Notes: a model not told the origin generated them from the letters alone. DNA of 64,000 nucleotides from Portibacter marinus (GCF_021533195.1 NZ_JAJNKB010000006.1:62001-126000); one strand, 5' to 3'. Positions 7,964 to 17,263 are shown, numbered from the stretch's first letter. A program made the numbers and translations.

Positions 7964-10261
7964 ATGCACACCATGAAAAACTATTTAATACTCTTCATAT
8001 TATTGATCATACCACTCCTCAATTATTCGCAAGCAGAATACATTGTGACCTTCGAGGTAGTCAACTCCCAGGGAGAATCCGTTGATTTTGCTCATATTAT
8101 CATTGACCAAAAAATCGTAATCAATACTAATGAGGAAGGAAAGGCAACTATTGCTTTGGCAGAGGGTCGACACCAAGCCATATTCACTCATATTGGCTAC
8201 TACGAGAAAACGATCAACTTCAATCTTGAGAAAAACCAATCGCTTCAAGTTACTTTAGAATCCAGCACCTTGGATGTGATCGATATATTTGCCAAAAGTC
8301 GTGATAGAATTGATCAACTCGAAGATCTAAAGCTCAAAGATCTGAAATCCATACCAAGTGTAACCGGAACAGCTGATGTGATCAATACCCTTACCCTCTT
8401 GCCAGGCGTTTCTTCTGCAGGAGACGGTAATTCAGGCTTCTCCGTTCGAGGAGGTGAGATCTATCAAAATGCCATATTGCTTGATAATGCATTGGTCCTT
8501 AATCCCAGTCATTTATTGGGAGTATTATCAACGGTTAATACCAAAGTTGTAGAAGATATCAAGCTTTATAAAAACCATATTCCCGCTCAATTTGGTAACG
8601 CCAGTGCATCGGCTATTGATATCAAAATTAAAGAAGGAAACCAAGATTCCCTTCGATATGACCTCGATGTGGGCTTGACCAATAGCAGTATCTTAATAGA
8701 TGGCCCGCTTACAGAAAAACTCACATTTATGGCTGGTGCTAGAACAGCATATATAGGAGTGGTGTTACTACCAGTATACATCGCGTATCTTGCCGGAAGA
8801 AATGAAGGCTATGCCAACTTCACTTTTTATGACTATAATCTCAAGTTGGACTATCAACTATCTAATAAAGAAAAACTATCCTTCCATATTTACGATAGCC
8901 AGGACTACTTTATAGGCAAAGGGCGTGCGGAGAACATATCAAAAGGATCCACAAGATATGGGCTTAGAAATCAGATTTATTCGCTGAACTATAAAAAACA
9001 ATTAAACCAAGGGCGATTCCTCGAAAGTGGTATAAGTCTTTCTTCTTTTAAAACCAGTCATAGAACAAGTATTGTCGAAAACCTAGACACAGACAGTCCA
9101 GATAGAATGAGATCAATTCGGAAGTCTCCGTATAGATTGACAAATGCTTATTTGGCTATTAACAACAATCTTAGTAGCAAGCATCTTCTTAGATATGGAG
9201 TCCAAATGGATTACATATACTCCTCTCCGGCTGTTTTTAAATTTTCAGAAAATGGACAATCCTACACGCAGCCTTCTACTTGGTTTCATACTGGGAGTGT
9301 TGGAGCTTACATAGATAATGATTACGAGCTTACAGAATCCATTGATCTAAACTATGGCCTTCGACTCAATAGCTATATGTCTACAAATAACCTGCAATTT
9401 GTTATTGAACCAAGAGTCAGACTAAGAAAGTCGATAAATGATAATTGCTTTTTAGAAGCATCCTATAATAAACTGTCTCAGAATAGGGTGCAATTCTCTA
9501 CTCGAAGCGGTTACTACACCGTAGAATACATCTTTCCGCTTTCAGAGCGTGTGCGCGCGCCTATTACACATCAATGGAGTTTGAGTTATGTGCAAAATCA
9601 GATGTTTAATAACAAAGTGAATATGATTACATCCCTTTATTATAAAGATATAAATCAACTTACGGGCATCGATAAAGAGATTGGACTTGCCAATAGTTAT
9701 GGTAGAAATTATGAACAATACCTTGCAACTAACGGAAAAGGTCAGGCGTTTGGCTTAGAATTAGGGTTTACCTATGACGATACGAGAAACAATATTACGC
9801 TTAATTATCATTATTCTAGGTCCATCCGTAGATATGAAGTGATCAACAACAACACTTGGTTTCCTCATGCCCTGGATCGTCCACACGAGACGAATTTGAT
9901 CTATAATTATACGACCAGTCGAAACTGGACCTACCTTATGAATTTCACCCTAAATAGCGGAACGCCCACAACATTGCCTACTGCCATCGTTGAAATAGGT
10001 GAAGAGCCGATTTATTTTTTCGGAGAGCGAAACAATTATAGGTTACCTATTTATCATCGTCTGGATCTCGCTCTTATCAAGCGTTACAAGACCAAAAGAA
10101 ATCGAGAAGCGCAGTTCACGCTCGCTATCTATAATGCCTATTTTAACAAGATTGCTAATGATGTTGTAATCAATAAAGACGATATTGATGGGAATTACTA
10201 CATGCATAAACTTGCTGTCTTCCCATTGTTGCCAAGCTTTAATTACAACATTAAGTTTTAA
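7964..10261 (+). CDS. TonB-dependent outer-membrane receptor
   Basis: 765 aa. A signal peptide (to about residue 23) is followed by a carboxypeptidase-regulatory-like beta-sandwich (about 25-110), a plug domain (about 115-225, with LLPGVSSAGDGNSGFSVRGG) and a 22-strand-type barrel ending in an aromatic residue (NYNIKF). This is the SusC/FecA-like architecture of Bacteroidota receptors without a separate SusD. The ATG directly abuts the stop of lipoprotein paralogue 3; an in-frame ATG at 7973 is an alternative and gives a cleaner signal peptide. With the three lipoproteins it probably imports one compound or a set of related ones; the substrate cannot be read from sequence. Confidence 0.88.
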   Translation: MHTMKNYLILFILLIIPLLNYSQAEYIVTFEVVNSQGESVDFAHIIIDQKIVINTNEEGKATIALAEGRHQAIFTHIGYYEKTINFNLEKNQSLQVTLESSTLDVIDIFAKSRDRIDQLEDLKLKDLKSIPSVTGTADVINTLTLLPGVSSAGDGNSGFSVRGGEIYQNAILLDNALVLNPSHLLGVLSTVNTKVVEDIKLYKNHIPAQFGNASASAIDIKIKEGNQDSLRYDLDVGLTNSSILIDGPLTEKLTFMAGARTAYIGVVLLPVYIAYLAGRNEGYANFTFYDYNLKLDYQLSNKEKLSFHIYDSQDYFIGKGRAENISKGSTRYGLRNQIYSLNYKKQLNQGRFLESGISLSSFKTSHRTSIVENLDTDSPDRMRSIRKSPYRLTNAYLAINNNLSSKHLLRYGVQMDYIYSSPAVFKFSENGQSYTQPSTWFHTGSVGAYIDNDYELTESIDLNYGLRLNSYMSTNNLQFVIEPRVRLRKSINDNCFLEASYNKLSQNRVQFSTRSGYYTVEYIFPLSERVRAPITHQWSLSYVQNQMFNNKVNMITSLYYKDINQLTGIDKEIGLANSYGRNYEQYLATNGKGQAFGLELGFTYDDTRNNITLNYHYSRSIRRYEVINNNTWFPHALDRPHETNLIYNYTTSRNWTYLMNFTLNSGTPTTLPTAIVEIGEEPIYFFGERNNYRLPIYHRLDLALIKRYKTKRNREAQFTLAIYNAYFNKIANDVVINKDDIDGNYYMHKLAVFPLLPSFNYNIKF

Positions 10262-10268
10262 GATATCA

Positions 10269-10919
10269 TTACCTCCAGCTTTTCGGATCATCCCTAAATT
10301 TCAGTACTTCATTTACTTCATCATCGCTTAGTCTGCCTTCATCTTTGGCTACTTCAAGCAGTACATCCAGATCAGTTAAAGAGCTGTAATTCACGTTGTT
10401 ATCCGAAAATACTGATTTTGACGATTTAAAGTTGTACGTCATAATGCTGAGTAAAGATTCTACTTCAACATTGGCATTCACAATACCATTATATGCTTTA
10501 AGACTGCTGCCTCCAGTTGAAACCAGGTCTTCTATCAATACTGTTTTGTCTCCCTCTTTATAATCACCTTCGACTTGTTTCATCAATCCGTATTTTTTCG
10601 CTTCCTGACGCACATAAATAAAAGGCAAATCCATCCTATCCGCGATCAATATACCCATCGGGATTCCACCAGTAGCCACACCCGCGATAGAATCCAGTTG
10701 ACCGAAATTATTCTTGATGACTTTAACGAAAGCGTCAGCTACAATCTGGCGACTGGAAACGTGCGAATTGATTTTTCGATTATCGCAATACACCGGTGAC
10801 CTGATTCCAGACACCCATGTAAAGGGATCATCGATACTCAATTTCACAGCTTCGATTTTCAACAATTCTGCTGCGACTTTCCTCGCAATTCTGTGATTTA
10901 GAATAAATGAAGTTTTCAT
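10269..10919 (-). CDS. pyrE: Orotate phosphoribosyltransferase
   Basis: 216 aa from the ATG at 10919, which starts MKTSFILNHRIARK; the longer frame to 10943 adds an improbable MFFIFIVH. The PRPP-binding motif is VLIEDLVSTGGSS (the two acidic residues and the Thr-Gly loop), and the N-terminal half has the orotate-site pattern SPVYCDNRKI. It converts orotate and PRPP to OMP in pyrimidine synthesis, in the cytoplasm. It ends 7 bp from the convergent receptor gene. No neighbour belongs to the same pathway. Confidence 0.93.
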   Translation of the reverse strand: MKTSFILNHRIARKVAAELLKIEAVKLSIDDPFTWVSGIRSPVYCDNRKINSHVSSRQIVADAFVKVIKNNFGQLDSIAGVATGGIPMGILIADRMDLPFIYVRQEAKKYGLMKQVEGDYKEGDKTVLIEDLVSTGGSSLKAYNGIVNANVEVESLLSIMTYNFKSSKSVFSDNNVNYSSLTDLDVLLEVAKDEGRLSDDEVNEVLKFRDDPKSWR

Positions 10920-11049
10920 ATGGACGATAAAGATAAAGAACATGCCATTTTCTCATAATTTTGCTCGAATAAAGAATTATTTGTCTAAGCTATACGTTAG
11001 TCCAAACGTGGCAAGGTTTGTGAACGAAAAACTTTAACTTTAAGATTGA

Positions 11050-11391
11050 ATGAGATTAGTAGCATTCATATTGGCAATAACAGTAGTTTTCCTGGCTTTT
11101 AAACCGGGCATGACACTGCTGTCTCAATGTGAAACAGAGATTGCATGTTGCACAGACACGTGTGAACCTTTCAGCATGACAACCAATGATGAAAAACCTG
11201 CTGATCAAGGCTGTAATGGCAATTCATGTAATCCTTTTCAATCTTGTGGTTCAAGTTTTGTATTTACGGCTGAAAAATTAGCTTTGCCCTCGACTAACCC
11301 TGGATTTTCGACCGAAAGCAACTTTTCATACCAATTTAATCACCTTTCTCAATTTGCCACAGACTTTTGGCAACCTCCACAGCTCGCTTAG
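11050..11391 (+). CDS. Small Cys-rich exported protein, probably metal-related
   Basis: 113 aa with an N-terminal hydrophobic segment (residues 2-20) that is a signal peptide or anchor. The central part is rich in Cys: CETEIACCTDTC near residue 27, then CNGNSC and FQSC. No family is recognised. It sits 46 bp upstream of an HMA-like protein and close to a TBDR with its own Cys motif, on the same strand, so the three likely form an operon. Metal binding in the periplasm is a reasonable inference from the Cys spacing and context, not demonstrated. Confidence 0.6.
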   Translation: MRLVAFILAITVVFLAFKPGMTLLSQCETEIACCTDTCEPFSMTTNDEKPADQGCNGNSCNPFQSCGSSFVFTAEKLALPSTNPGFSTESNFSYQFNHLSQFATDFWQPPQLA

Positions 11392-11436
11392 TTTTCATCA
11401 ACAACCATTTTTTTAACTAAGCAAGTACATTCAAAC

Positions 11437-11784
11437 ATGAAGCATTTACAAGCATTCCTTATTTTATTAAGTGCAACTTTTTTTACCGTACCATTAGCAA
11501 GTGCGCAAACTGCCAATACATTGCCTAAACTGGAAAAGGTTGAAATCATAGAGGTAAAAGTAAAAGGTGTCGGCTGTTCGGCCGATATTAAATCAATTTC
11601 AGAAAATGTTGAAAACCTTGAAGGTGTCAGTAACTGCAAAGTCCTGAAAAAAGGGGCAACTACTAAGTTTGAGGTTTATCTCCTTCCTTCTAAGGTGTCG
11701 AAAGAACGCATTTATGCAACCATCGAAGATACACCCGGGTGTAAGAATCCGAATGATCGACCATATAAAGTAAAGGATCATTAA
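11437..11784 (+). CDS. Exported heavy-metal-associated (HMA-like) domain protein
   Basis: 115 aa with signal peptide (cleavage after about ASAQ at residue 24) and one ferredoxin-like beta-alpha-beta-beta-alpha-beta domain. The HMA pattern is present (VEIIEVKVKGVGCSADIKS, then VENLEGVSNCKV), but the usual GMTCxxC loop is VGCSAD, with one Cys where two are expected. A second Cys lies in SNCKV and a third in TPGCKN. This is a MerP/CopZ-like fold with an altered metal site. It lies between the Cys-rich protein and the receptor in the presumed operon. Confidence 0.75.
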   Translation: MKHLQAFLILLSATFFTVPLASAQTANTLPKLEKVEIIEVKVKGVGCSADIKSISENVENLEGVSNCKVLKKGATTKFEVYLLPSKVSKERIYATIEDTPGCKNPNDRPYKVKDH

Positions 11785-11804
11785 TTGCTAACCTTATAAA
11801 ATGC

Positions 11805-14033
11805 ATGACAATGATCAAATATATAATCGTTGTTGGCTTCCTATTACCCATAAATCTTTTTTCTCAGGTTTTATTGGGTGAGGTAGTCAATGGAAAAAAT
11901 GAGCCACTTATCGGAGCCTCTGTTTATTGGCAAGGCCAGAAAACGGGAGTTACAACAGATATCGATGGACATTTTGAAATCGAAAAAAACAAAGATAATC
12001 AGCAGCTCATTACGAGTTACGTCGGATTTCTTGCTGATACTACACGGATTACTGACCAATCATTCATATCTATTCGACTTAAAGAAAATCTGGCCATTGA
12101 AGGGGTGGTCGTCAAAGGCCAACGAGATGGCATCATAGTATCCAATATCAATCCTATAAAAACGGAACAGATTACGCAAACTGAGCTTAAGAAGGCTGCT
12201 TGTTGCGATCTGGCAGGATGTTTTGGTACTCAGGCATCTGTACAGCCACATACCACCAATGTGATTACGAATTCGAAAGAGTTGAGAATTTTAGGTCTTT
12301 CCGGTGTTTATAATCAAGTGCTGATTAATGGTCTGCCTATGATTCAAGGATTATCATATACCTATGGAATCAGTAGTTTTCCCGGCACAGCGGTCGACAA
12401 TATCTTCATCTCTAAAGGTGCCAATAGTGTTTTGCAAGGTTTTGAAAGCATTAGTGGACAAATTAATGTCGAGACTAAAAATGGAGATGATGCCGACAAG
12501 TTGTTATTGAATCTTTACTTAAATAGCTTTTTGGAGAAGCATGCCAATGCTAATTTTTCCTATCGCAAAGGATATTGGAGCAATCTTTCAAAGGTTCATG
12601 TGGTAGAACCGGCCGGACGCGTGGATAGAGATGGGGATACTTTTCTGGACTTACCTCTGCTGACCCGTTACACCCTCTCCAATATTTCAAAGTATAGAGA
12701 TCCTGCTGAATGGGGTTGGAACAGCATCATTGGTATTCGTTATGTCAATGAAAAGAGGGTAGGAGGTCAATTGGCATTCGAAGAAGATCAACACCGTGGT
12801 GGAACTCAATATTATGGTCAAGTCGTACAATATACTCAACCTGAGATCTGGACCAAGACAGGATTTAGATTCGATGACTATCACAATCTGGCTTTTAATG
12901 CAAGCGCTTTTTATCATGACCAGAATTCAACTTTTGGAACGGTTAATTATTTGGCGAAACAAACCAATTTCTATGCCAACGCCCAGTATGAAAGAAATTA
13001 CAGAACTCATCAATTAAAAACAGGTGCTAGCATCAGATATTTGAATTTAGATGAAAACATTGAGTTAACCCGGAATATATTGGATAGAACTTATGCTGGC
13101 AAATATAGTAAATTAGAAGTCATTCCTGGACTCTTTGCAGAAAACACCATGCAGTTTTTAGACGATAGGTTGACTTGGATAGCCGGAGCAAGAATAGATC
13201 ACCACAATCAATTTGGGTGGAATTTCACCCCACGAACTTTGTTGAAATTTGACCTATCGTCACAGACTGTGGTGCGAGCCAATGTAGGGACAGGGTGGCG
13301 GACAGCTAATATATTCTCAGAAAACATTAATCAGCTGGCCAGTTCCAGAGACATCATTTTTGAAGAAAACCTGGATCCGGAAGAAGCATTGAATTATGGA
13401 ATGAATTTGATTCAAAAGTTTGACTTTAGAAACATATCCGGTTATCTGAGCACTGATTTTTATCGGACGGAATTTCAGAATCAAATTTTTCCGGACTTTG
13501 ATACAGATCCAACGAAAGCGTTTATTCGTAATTTCTATGGAACCAGTGTGGCCAATGGTTTTCAGGCAGAGGCCAATGTCAGGGTTTACGAAAAATATGA
13601 GTTTAAGGTGGGATACAACTATCTGGATGTATTCCGAATGCAGGGAGAAGAGAAAATGATGCTTCCCTTTAATTCCAAACATAGATTCTTAACAGTGTTT
13701 AGTTACAGACCGACATCTAACAAATTCTTTTTTGATGTCAATGCACATTGGTTTGGAAAACAAAGACTACCGAATACGGGCTCCAATCCGGAAACGCATA
13801 GGCGTCCCGATTTTTCGAAGCCTTATTCATTGGTTAATGCACAGTTTACTTATAATTTTAAGAAACTGGAGGTATATTCCGGTTGTGAAAACCTCTTTGA
13901 CTTTCGACAAGAGCGACCGATAATTTCCTGGCAAGATCCATTTTCCCTGTATTTCGACACAAATTCTGTGTGGGGACCGACAAGGGGAAGGGAATTTTAT
14001 ATAGGGGTGCGATATTATATGAGGGAAAAGTAA
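11805..14033 (+). CDS. TonB-dependent receptor with Cys motif, probably for a metal
   Basis: 742 aa: signal peptide, carboxypeptidase-regulatory-like domain (about 22-100), plug (about 125-225) and beta-barrel ending in VRYYMREK. Just before the plug is KKAACCDLAGCFGTQ, a Cys-Cys and Cys pattern that recurs in Bacteroidota receptors next to HMA proteins. The barrel keeps the family-like stretch VRANVGTGWRTANIFSEN. It follows the HMA-like gene by 20 bp. Import or sensing of a transition metal such as copper, or a complex of it, is the best guess from the Cys residues and the neighbours; the metal is not identified. Confidence 0.85.
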   Translation: MTMIKYIIVVGFLLPINLFSQVLLGEVVNGKNEPLIGASVYWQGQKTGVTTDIDGHFEIEKNKDNQQLITSYVGFLADTTRITDQSFISIRLKENLAIEGVVVKGQRDGIIVSNINPIKTEQITQTELKKAACCDLAGCFGTQASVQPHTTNVITNSKELRILGLSGVYNQVLINGLPMIQGLSYTYGISSFPGTAVDNIFISKGANSVLQGFESISGQINVETKNGDDADKLLLNLYLNSFLEKHANANFSYRKGYWSNLSKVHVVEPAGRVDRDGDTFLDLPLLTRYTLSNISKYRDPAEWGWNSIIGIRYVNEKRVGGQLAFEEDQHRGGTQYYGQVVQYTQPEIWTKTGFRFDDYHNLAFNASAFYHDQNSTFGTVNYLAKQTNFYANAQYERNYRTHQLKTGASIRYLNLDENIELTRNILDRTYAGKYSKLEVIPGLFAENTMQFLDDRLTWIAGARIDHHNQFGWNFTPRTLLKFDLSSQTVVRANVGTGWRTANIFSENINQLASSRDIIFEENLDPEEALNYGMNLIQKFDFRNISGYLSTDFYRTEFQNQIFPDFDTDPTKAFIRNFYGTSVANGFQAEANVRVYEKYEFKVGYNYLDVFRMQGEEKMMLPFNSKHRFLTVFSYRPTSNKFFFDVNAHWFGKQRLPNTGSNPETHRRPDFSKPYSLVNAQFTYNFKKLEVYSGCENLFDFRQERPIISWQDPFSLYFDTNSVWGPTRGREFYIGVRYYMREK

Positions 14034-14296
14034 AAAAGGACCATTGGATGTGATCAGTTTACATTAGAACGACTTGACGCCATGATAATTGAAGGTTAAC
14101 CATCAGGAGGGGGACCGACATGGCATCCTACAGCAAGTCCAGTTTATCTGAAAAGAGAGTAAGCTCTATCAACCTCACTTATCATTATTCTATTCAATAG
14201 AAGAGAAATGTTTTCTTAATTCTGTGATATCGTCTACACTGAATCTAAACAATCCAATAGGGTGATATAAACGCAAGTTCTAGCCTAGAATTCAAA
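14034..14296. other. Stretch without a recognisable gene
   Basis: No open frame of convincing composition, RNA gene or strong hairpin is seen between the receptor stop and the decayed tRNA fragment. It may be the original chromosome flank or residue of an older insertion. Confidence 0.5.
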
Positions 14297-14338
14297 TATA
14301 GCCATGTTGGGAAATAATGGAATCGAAGTAGTGACCCT
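14297..14338 (-). repeat. Decayed copy of the tRNA-Val 3' end (old attachment-site scar)
   Basis: The segment from TATAGCCATGTTGGG to about 14338 aligns without gaps to the tRNA-Val 3' end at 14468-14509 and in the tRNA gene at 25440-25481, with about six substitutions in 42 bp, several in the T-arm. Orientation is the same as the other copies. It is followed by a perfect 7-bp hairpin (14338-14344 with 14349-14355). The simplest reading is an older displaced tRNA end left by an earlier integration. Confidence 0.75.
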
Positions 14339-14428
14339 CACGCGTTTGCGCGTGATGCGATTAAATCCTATTATAATAATGATAATTCGAAAAGAAGGGA
14401 TTAAATCTTTGTTTAGTAATGGTGCGCA

Positions 14429-14465
14429 AAAAAAAAAGAGGGTTCCAACGTAAACGCTGAAACCC
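14429..14465 (-). terminator. Displaced tRNA-Val terminator
   Basis: On the minus strand an 11-bp stem (14455-14465 with 14440-14450, two G-U pairs, 4-nt loop) is followed by a run of T. It lies 3' of the displaced tRNA-Val fragment exactly as the functional copy does at 25401-25438, so it is probably the terminator that belonged to the tRNA before the island was inserted. Confidence 0.65.
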
Positions 14466-14510
14466 CCTATAGCCATGGTGGGAAATACTGGACTCGAACC
14501 AGTGACCCCC
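14452..14510 (-). repeat. Left attachment site: 59-bp direct repeat with tRNA-Val 3' end
   Basis: Identical over 59 bp to 25424-25482. On the minus strand it contains the T-arm, 3' acceptor strand, CCA and one arm of the tRNA terminator. Identity ends abruptly at 14511, where a truncated integrase reading frame begins. It is not a functional tRNA because the 5' half is absent. Confidence 0.9.
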
Positions 14511-14956
14511 GAGCACGCTTAGGCGAAATCCATTCCCTTCGAGCTAGTCAGATTAATTTTAGTGAAAGATTGTTAACGATCAATACACTCAAAAGACGAC
14601 GGAATGATATTTATCGTCAGATGCCCCTTCCCGACCACCTTCTTGCTGATTTAAAAACGATGATCACGCATAAGCAAACCACGAAAGAGATCGAGGAAGC
14701 TACCGATCAGCTTTGGAGCTTTTCTAGGCGAACGGCAGCAAGGGTTATTACGTCGTTAATGGAAAACATAGGTATTGAGGGCGCAAGAGCAAGTGCATTG
14801 GGATTGCGTCATGGTTTTGCCGTTTATGCTGTAACGAAGGTACCTTTAACCCAAGTAAAGAAATGGATGGGGCATGCCTATATGACCACAACCGCGTTGT
14901 ACTTGGAAGTAAGCGGCATCGAAGAACGTAAATGGGCGGAGAAATTATGGGAATGA
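14511..14956 (+). pseudogene. 5'-truncated tyrosine recombinase (integrase remnant)
   Basis: The reading frame is open from the repeat edge: ARLGEIHSLRASQINF, continuing to WAEKLWE at 14956. ARLGE matches the box I region with the catalytic Arg (codon 14516-14518). Later come GLRHGFA, MGHAYMTTT and the Tyr in ALYLEV. The residue that should be His or Lys three before the second Arg is Leu, so activity is doubtful. About 45 N-terminal codons are missing compared with the complete recombinase at 24664-25224, which it resembles throughout. A TTG at 14570 is the only in-frame start-like codon, so it is called a pseudogene. Confidence 0.75.
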
Positions 14957-15025
14957 AGCTTGAAAATTAATTTCGAATCCAATTCTTTAGGGGGTTAAAG
15001 AGTTAACAATTTTGTAAATCAAAAG

Positions 15026-15033
15026 TATTTTTG
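15026..15033 (+). promoter_or_regulatory. Possible -7 box (TATTTTTG) for the island lipoprotein gene
   Basis: Exact match to the Bacteroidota -7 consensus TAnnTTTG, 38 bp before the start at 15072. No TTTG lies at the usual 19-23 bp upstream, so support is weak in this AT-rich region. Confidence 0.35.
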
Positions 15034-15071
15034 TAAATTTCAGTAACATTATTTTATTCAAGTACTTCATT

Positions 15072-16178
15072 ATGAAAAATTTACTTCTTCTTTTTTTGAC
15101 TTTTTTTATCTACTCTTGTGAAAAAAATATACTCGATGATAGCAACGAACCTTATTTTGAATTATCGGAAGAAGTAAGAAATGGTATTCAATTTGTAGAT
15201 GGTATTGCTCAGATTGATTATATAAAGGATGTTGAATTATCTTCGGTTAATATTGAAAATGGTATAATGAAATTTGATAGTTCTTCTCATCTGATAAAAA
15301 CTATCCAAGAGTTCGATAATTATAATTCAGAAAGCATTATTTCATTCTTTGAATCAAAAAACTTTCCCTCTCTTTTTAGTTTATATACAAGATACAATGA
15401 AATGCCTCCAGATGATATGCCAAAAAACCTGAATATTGGTAATTCTCTATTAAGAAAAAACGAGCATAGGATAGAATTTTCTGGTATTTCGAAAAGTCTT
15501 TCGCGTGTTCTAAACAGAGATGGAATGCTTCAGGTTGGAGAATTTATTGGTCGATATTTAGAGGATAAGGTTATTTGGGTACCACAAGATAAATTCGAAG
15601 ATCTTTTATCCTATAAGAAAGGTGACGAAATAGACAGCAAGGATTTCATCATAATCGAGAATGACGTTCAACAAGTACACAGTAGAGATTTATTGGAGTC
15701 AGAAAGTTGTCCGTTACATGCACCTTATACTTCATCTTTAGAATTAGAGAACTCAAGTGGAAATCGCAAAATTAATGTTGTTTTCTCCTTTGAGAGAATC
15801 ATCACTCCCTGTCCAGGAAATTATTTTGATTTAGATTTTCTTTTTTCAATTGATACTGAATCGAGAAAGAAAAGTTTTTGGACATGGTTCCTGTATACTA
15901 CAGATATGTACGTTTCAATGAACCTCTTTGCTGAAAAGTATATCAATCAACAACCCACTGGAACAGGTTGGAATCATAATCATTATACCACTTACGGTTT
16001 GGGTTCGAGCTTTACATACTCTGCCTTATTTCCTGTCGGTAAATGTGTTCCACAGAATTACTGGGTATATCATTATGCAGCACTCGACTTTGTGATACCT
16101 GGCACATCGCACGCAGGAAGCACGGCTTCTTCTCATAGAGGAATGGGGGGCGATTACATAAGACTTGAATGTAATTAA
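15072..16178 (+). CDS. Island-borne lipoprotein, related to the one at 4062
   Basis: 368 aa, lipoprotein signal FFIYSC (Cys at residue 16). The mature part is acidic and has no named domain. It shares block order with the lipoprotein at 4062-5153: an NGIMKFDSSSHLIKT segment (compare NYFEFENSDQFLSL), then SRVLNRDGMLQVGEFI (compare ARMLVGDSRIIKIGDDI). The C-terminal part, rich in His and aromatics (GWNHNHYTTYG, ASSHRGMGGDYI), differs. It is followed closely by an outer-membrane-protein-like gene. A surface role is likely; function unknown. Base composition is more AT-rich than in the flanking core genes. Confidence 0.7.
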   Translation: MKNLLLLFLTFFIYSCEKNILDDSNEPYFELSEEVRNGIQFVDGIAQIDYIKDVELSSVNIENGIMKFDSSSHLIKTIQEFDNYNSESIISFFESKNFPSLFSLYTRYNEMPPDDMPKNLNIGNSLLRKNEHRIEFSGISKSLSRVLNRDGMLQVGEFIGRYLEDKVIWVPQDKFEDLLSYKKGDEIDSKDFIIIENDVQQVHSRDLLESESCPLHAPYTSSLELENSSGNRKINVVFSFERIITPCPGNYFDLDFLFSIDTESRKKSFWTWFLYTTDMYVSMNLFAEKYINQQPTGTGWNHNHYTTYGLGSSFTYSALFPVGKCVPQNYWVYHYAALDFVIPGTSHAGSTASSHRGMGGDYIRLECN

Positions 16179-16193
16179 TAAAACTTTATCATA

Positions 16194-16964
16194 TTGTGTA
16201 AAAGTGAAATAATATTCTTCCTTATCCTCGTCGTACCCACTTTAAATTTAAAGTCACAAGACCAAGAATTATTCACGGGGGGAGGTATGATTTATTCTAA
16301 GTTTATTTCCAAGAGAAGTTCATGGAACGAAAGCAGTATATTTAGACATTCTTTTTTAGCTAGTGTAGATCTTCATCGTAAAGTATATGATTTTGTTGAT
16401 ATAAGTCTTTTTCTCTCATACCAAGAGAGAACTCCCTTGGAAATTATTGTGTACCAACAAGTAAATAGTACAGGAAACGTAACGGCCACTGTATTAAGCA
16501 AATGGCCAACAAATCCTCAAAATATGCTTTTTGAAAATTCACTGTATGGTATTCCATTTCCGAGATTTAAATACTTTCATGTCCACTTAATTCCAATGCT
16601 AAAGGTTGGTAGTAGGCTGAAAGTTAAATTAGGTGTAGGTCCTTTTTTAGGAGTGCTTTTAAATAGAAAGCAGACTACAGTTACTAAAGAGCTATTTGAT
16701 CCAAGCATTCATTCTCTTTTTGATGGAATTTTATCGGAAGATATAATGACATTTACAAAATACGATGCGGGAATCTTGCCTAAGGTACATATTAGTTATG
16801 GTTTTACTAAAAAAATAACTTTTGCATTACAATGCTCCTATTATATGTCACTGAGAAGACTCAATGATACTTTTGTAAATCGAAAAGAATTTACTAGCCG
16901 TAATATGAAATGGAGAGCCCTTTATACAGGATTAGCTATTGGAATTCCATTAATTGCTCTTTAA
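16194..16964 (+). CDS. Predicted outer-membrane beta-barrel protein
   Basis: 256 aa from a TTG start with signal peptide (FFLILVVPTLNLKSQ). The mature protein alternates polar and hydrophobic residues with aromatic girdles, as in small outer-membrane barrels (about 8-10 strands). No ATG lies near enough to be a better start. It begins 15 bp after the lipoprotein stop, so the two probably form an operon. It resembles in type, not clearly in sequence, the barrel protein at 23735-24445. Function unknown. Confidence 0.6.
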   Translation: MCKSEIIFFLILVVPTLNLKSQDQELFTGGGMIYSKFISKRSSWNESSIFRHSFLASVDLHRKVYDFVDISLFLSYQERTPLEIIVYQQVNSTGNVTATVLSKWPTNPQNMLFENSLYGIPFPRFKYFHVHLIPMLKVGSRLKVKLGVGPFLGVLLNRKQTTVTKELFDPSIHSLFDGILSEDIMTFTKYDAGILPKVHISYGFTKKITFALQCSYYMSLRRLNDTFVNRKEFTSRNMKWRALYTGLAIGIPLIAL

Positions 16965-17263
16965 ACTGCATGCTACGCATCAACTGACCTTTTAGACTAC
17001 CTAATCTACTACCGAATGAAAATAAAACATTCCAATCAGATATTCATGTAGCGATAGTGTTTGATGATGCAAAATCTGTCAAAGCTGAATCATTGGTGTT
17101 AAAGACCCCAATAAGGGGCTGAACTAAACATTGTAATTAAATTATAAACTGTATTAGTGCATAATCTCATGAATGTGTACCACTAAATCTCATCCAAAGT
17201 GTACCACTTTTTCAGAGCCAATAATTCAAGTTAAAAATAGTCTTTTTCCTTTGAAAAAGTTTG

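Noticed and set aside
10269-10943. pyrE starting at 10943
   Set aside because: The extra residues MFFIFIVH do not fit the enzyme; the ATG at 10919 gives the usual N-terminus.
14285-14476. 63-aa minus-strand frame beside the left repeat
   Set aside because: It is a translation of the tRNA fragments and terminator, not a gene; a similar frame exists at 25263-25448 for the same reason.
14570-14956. Complete 128-aa integrase starting at TTG
   Set aside because: The frame is open further upstream with box I residues before the TTG, so this is the tail of a truncated gene.
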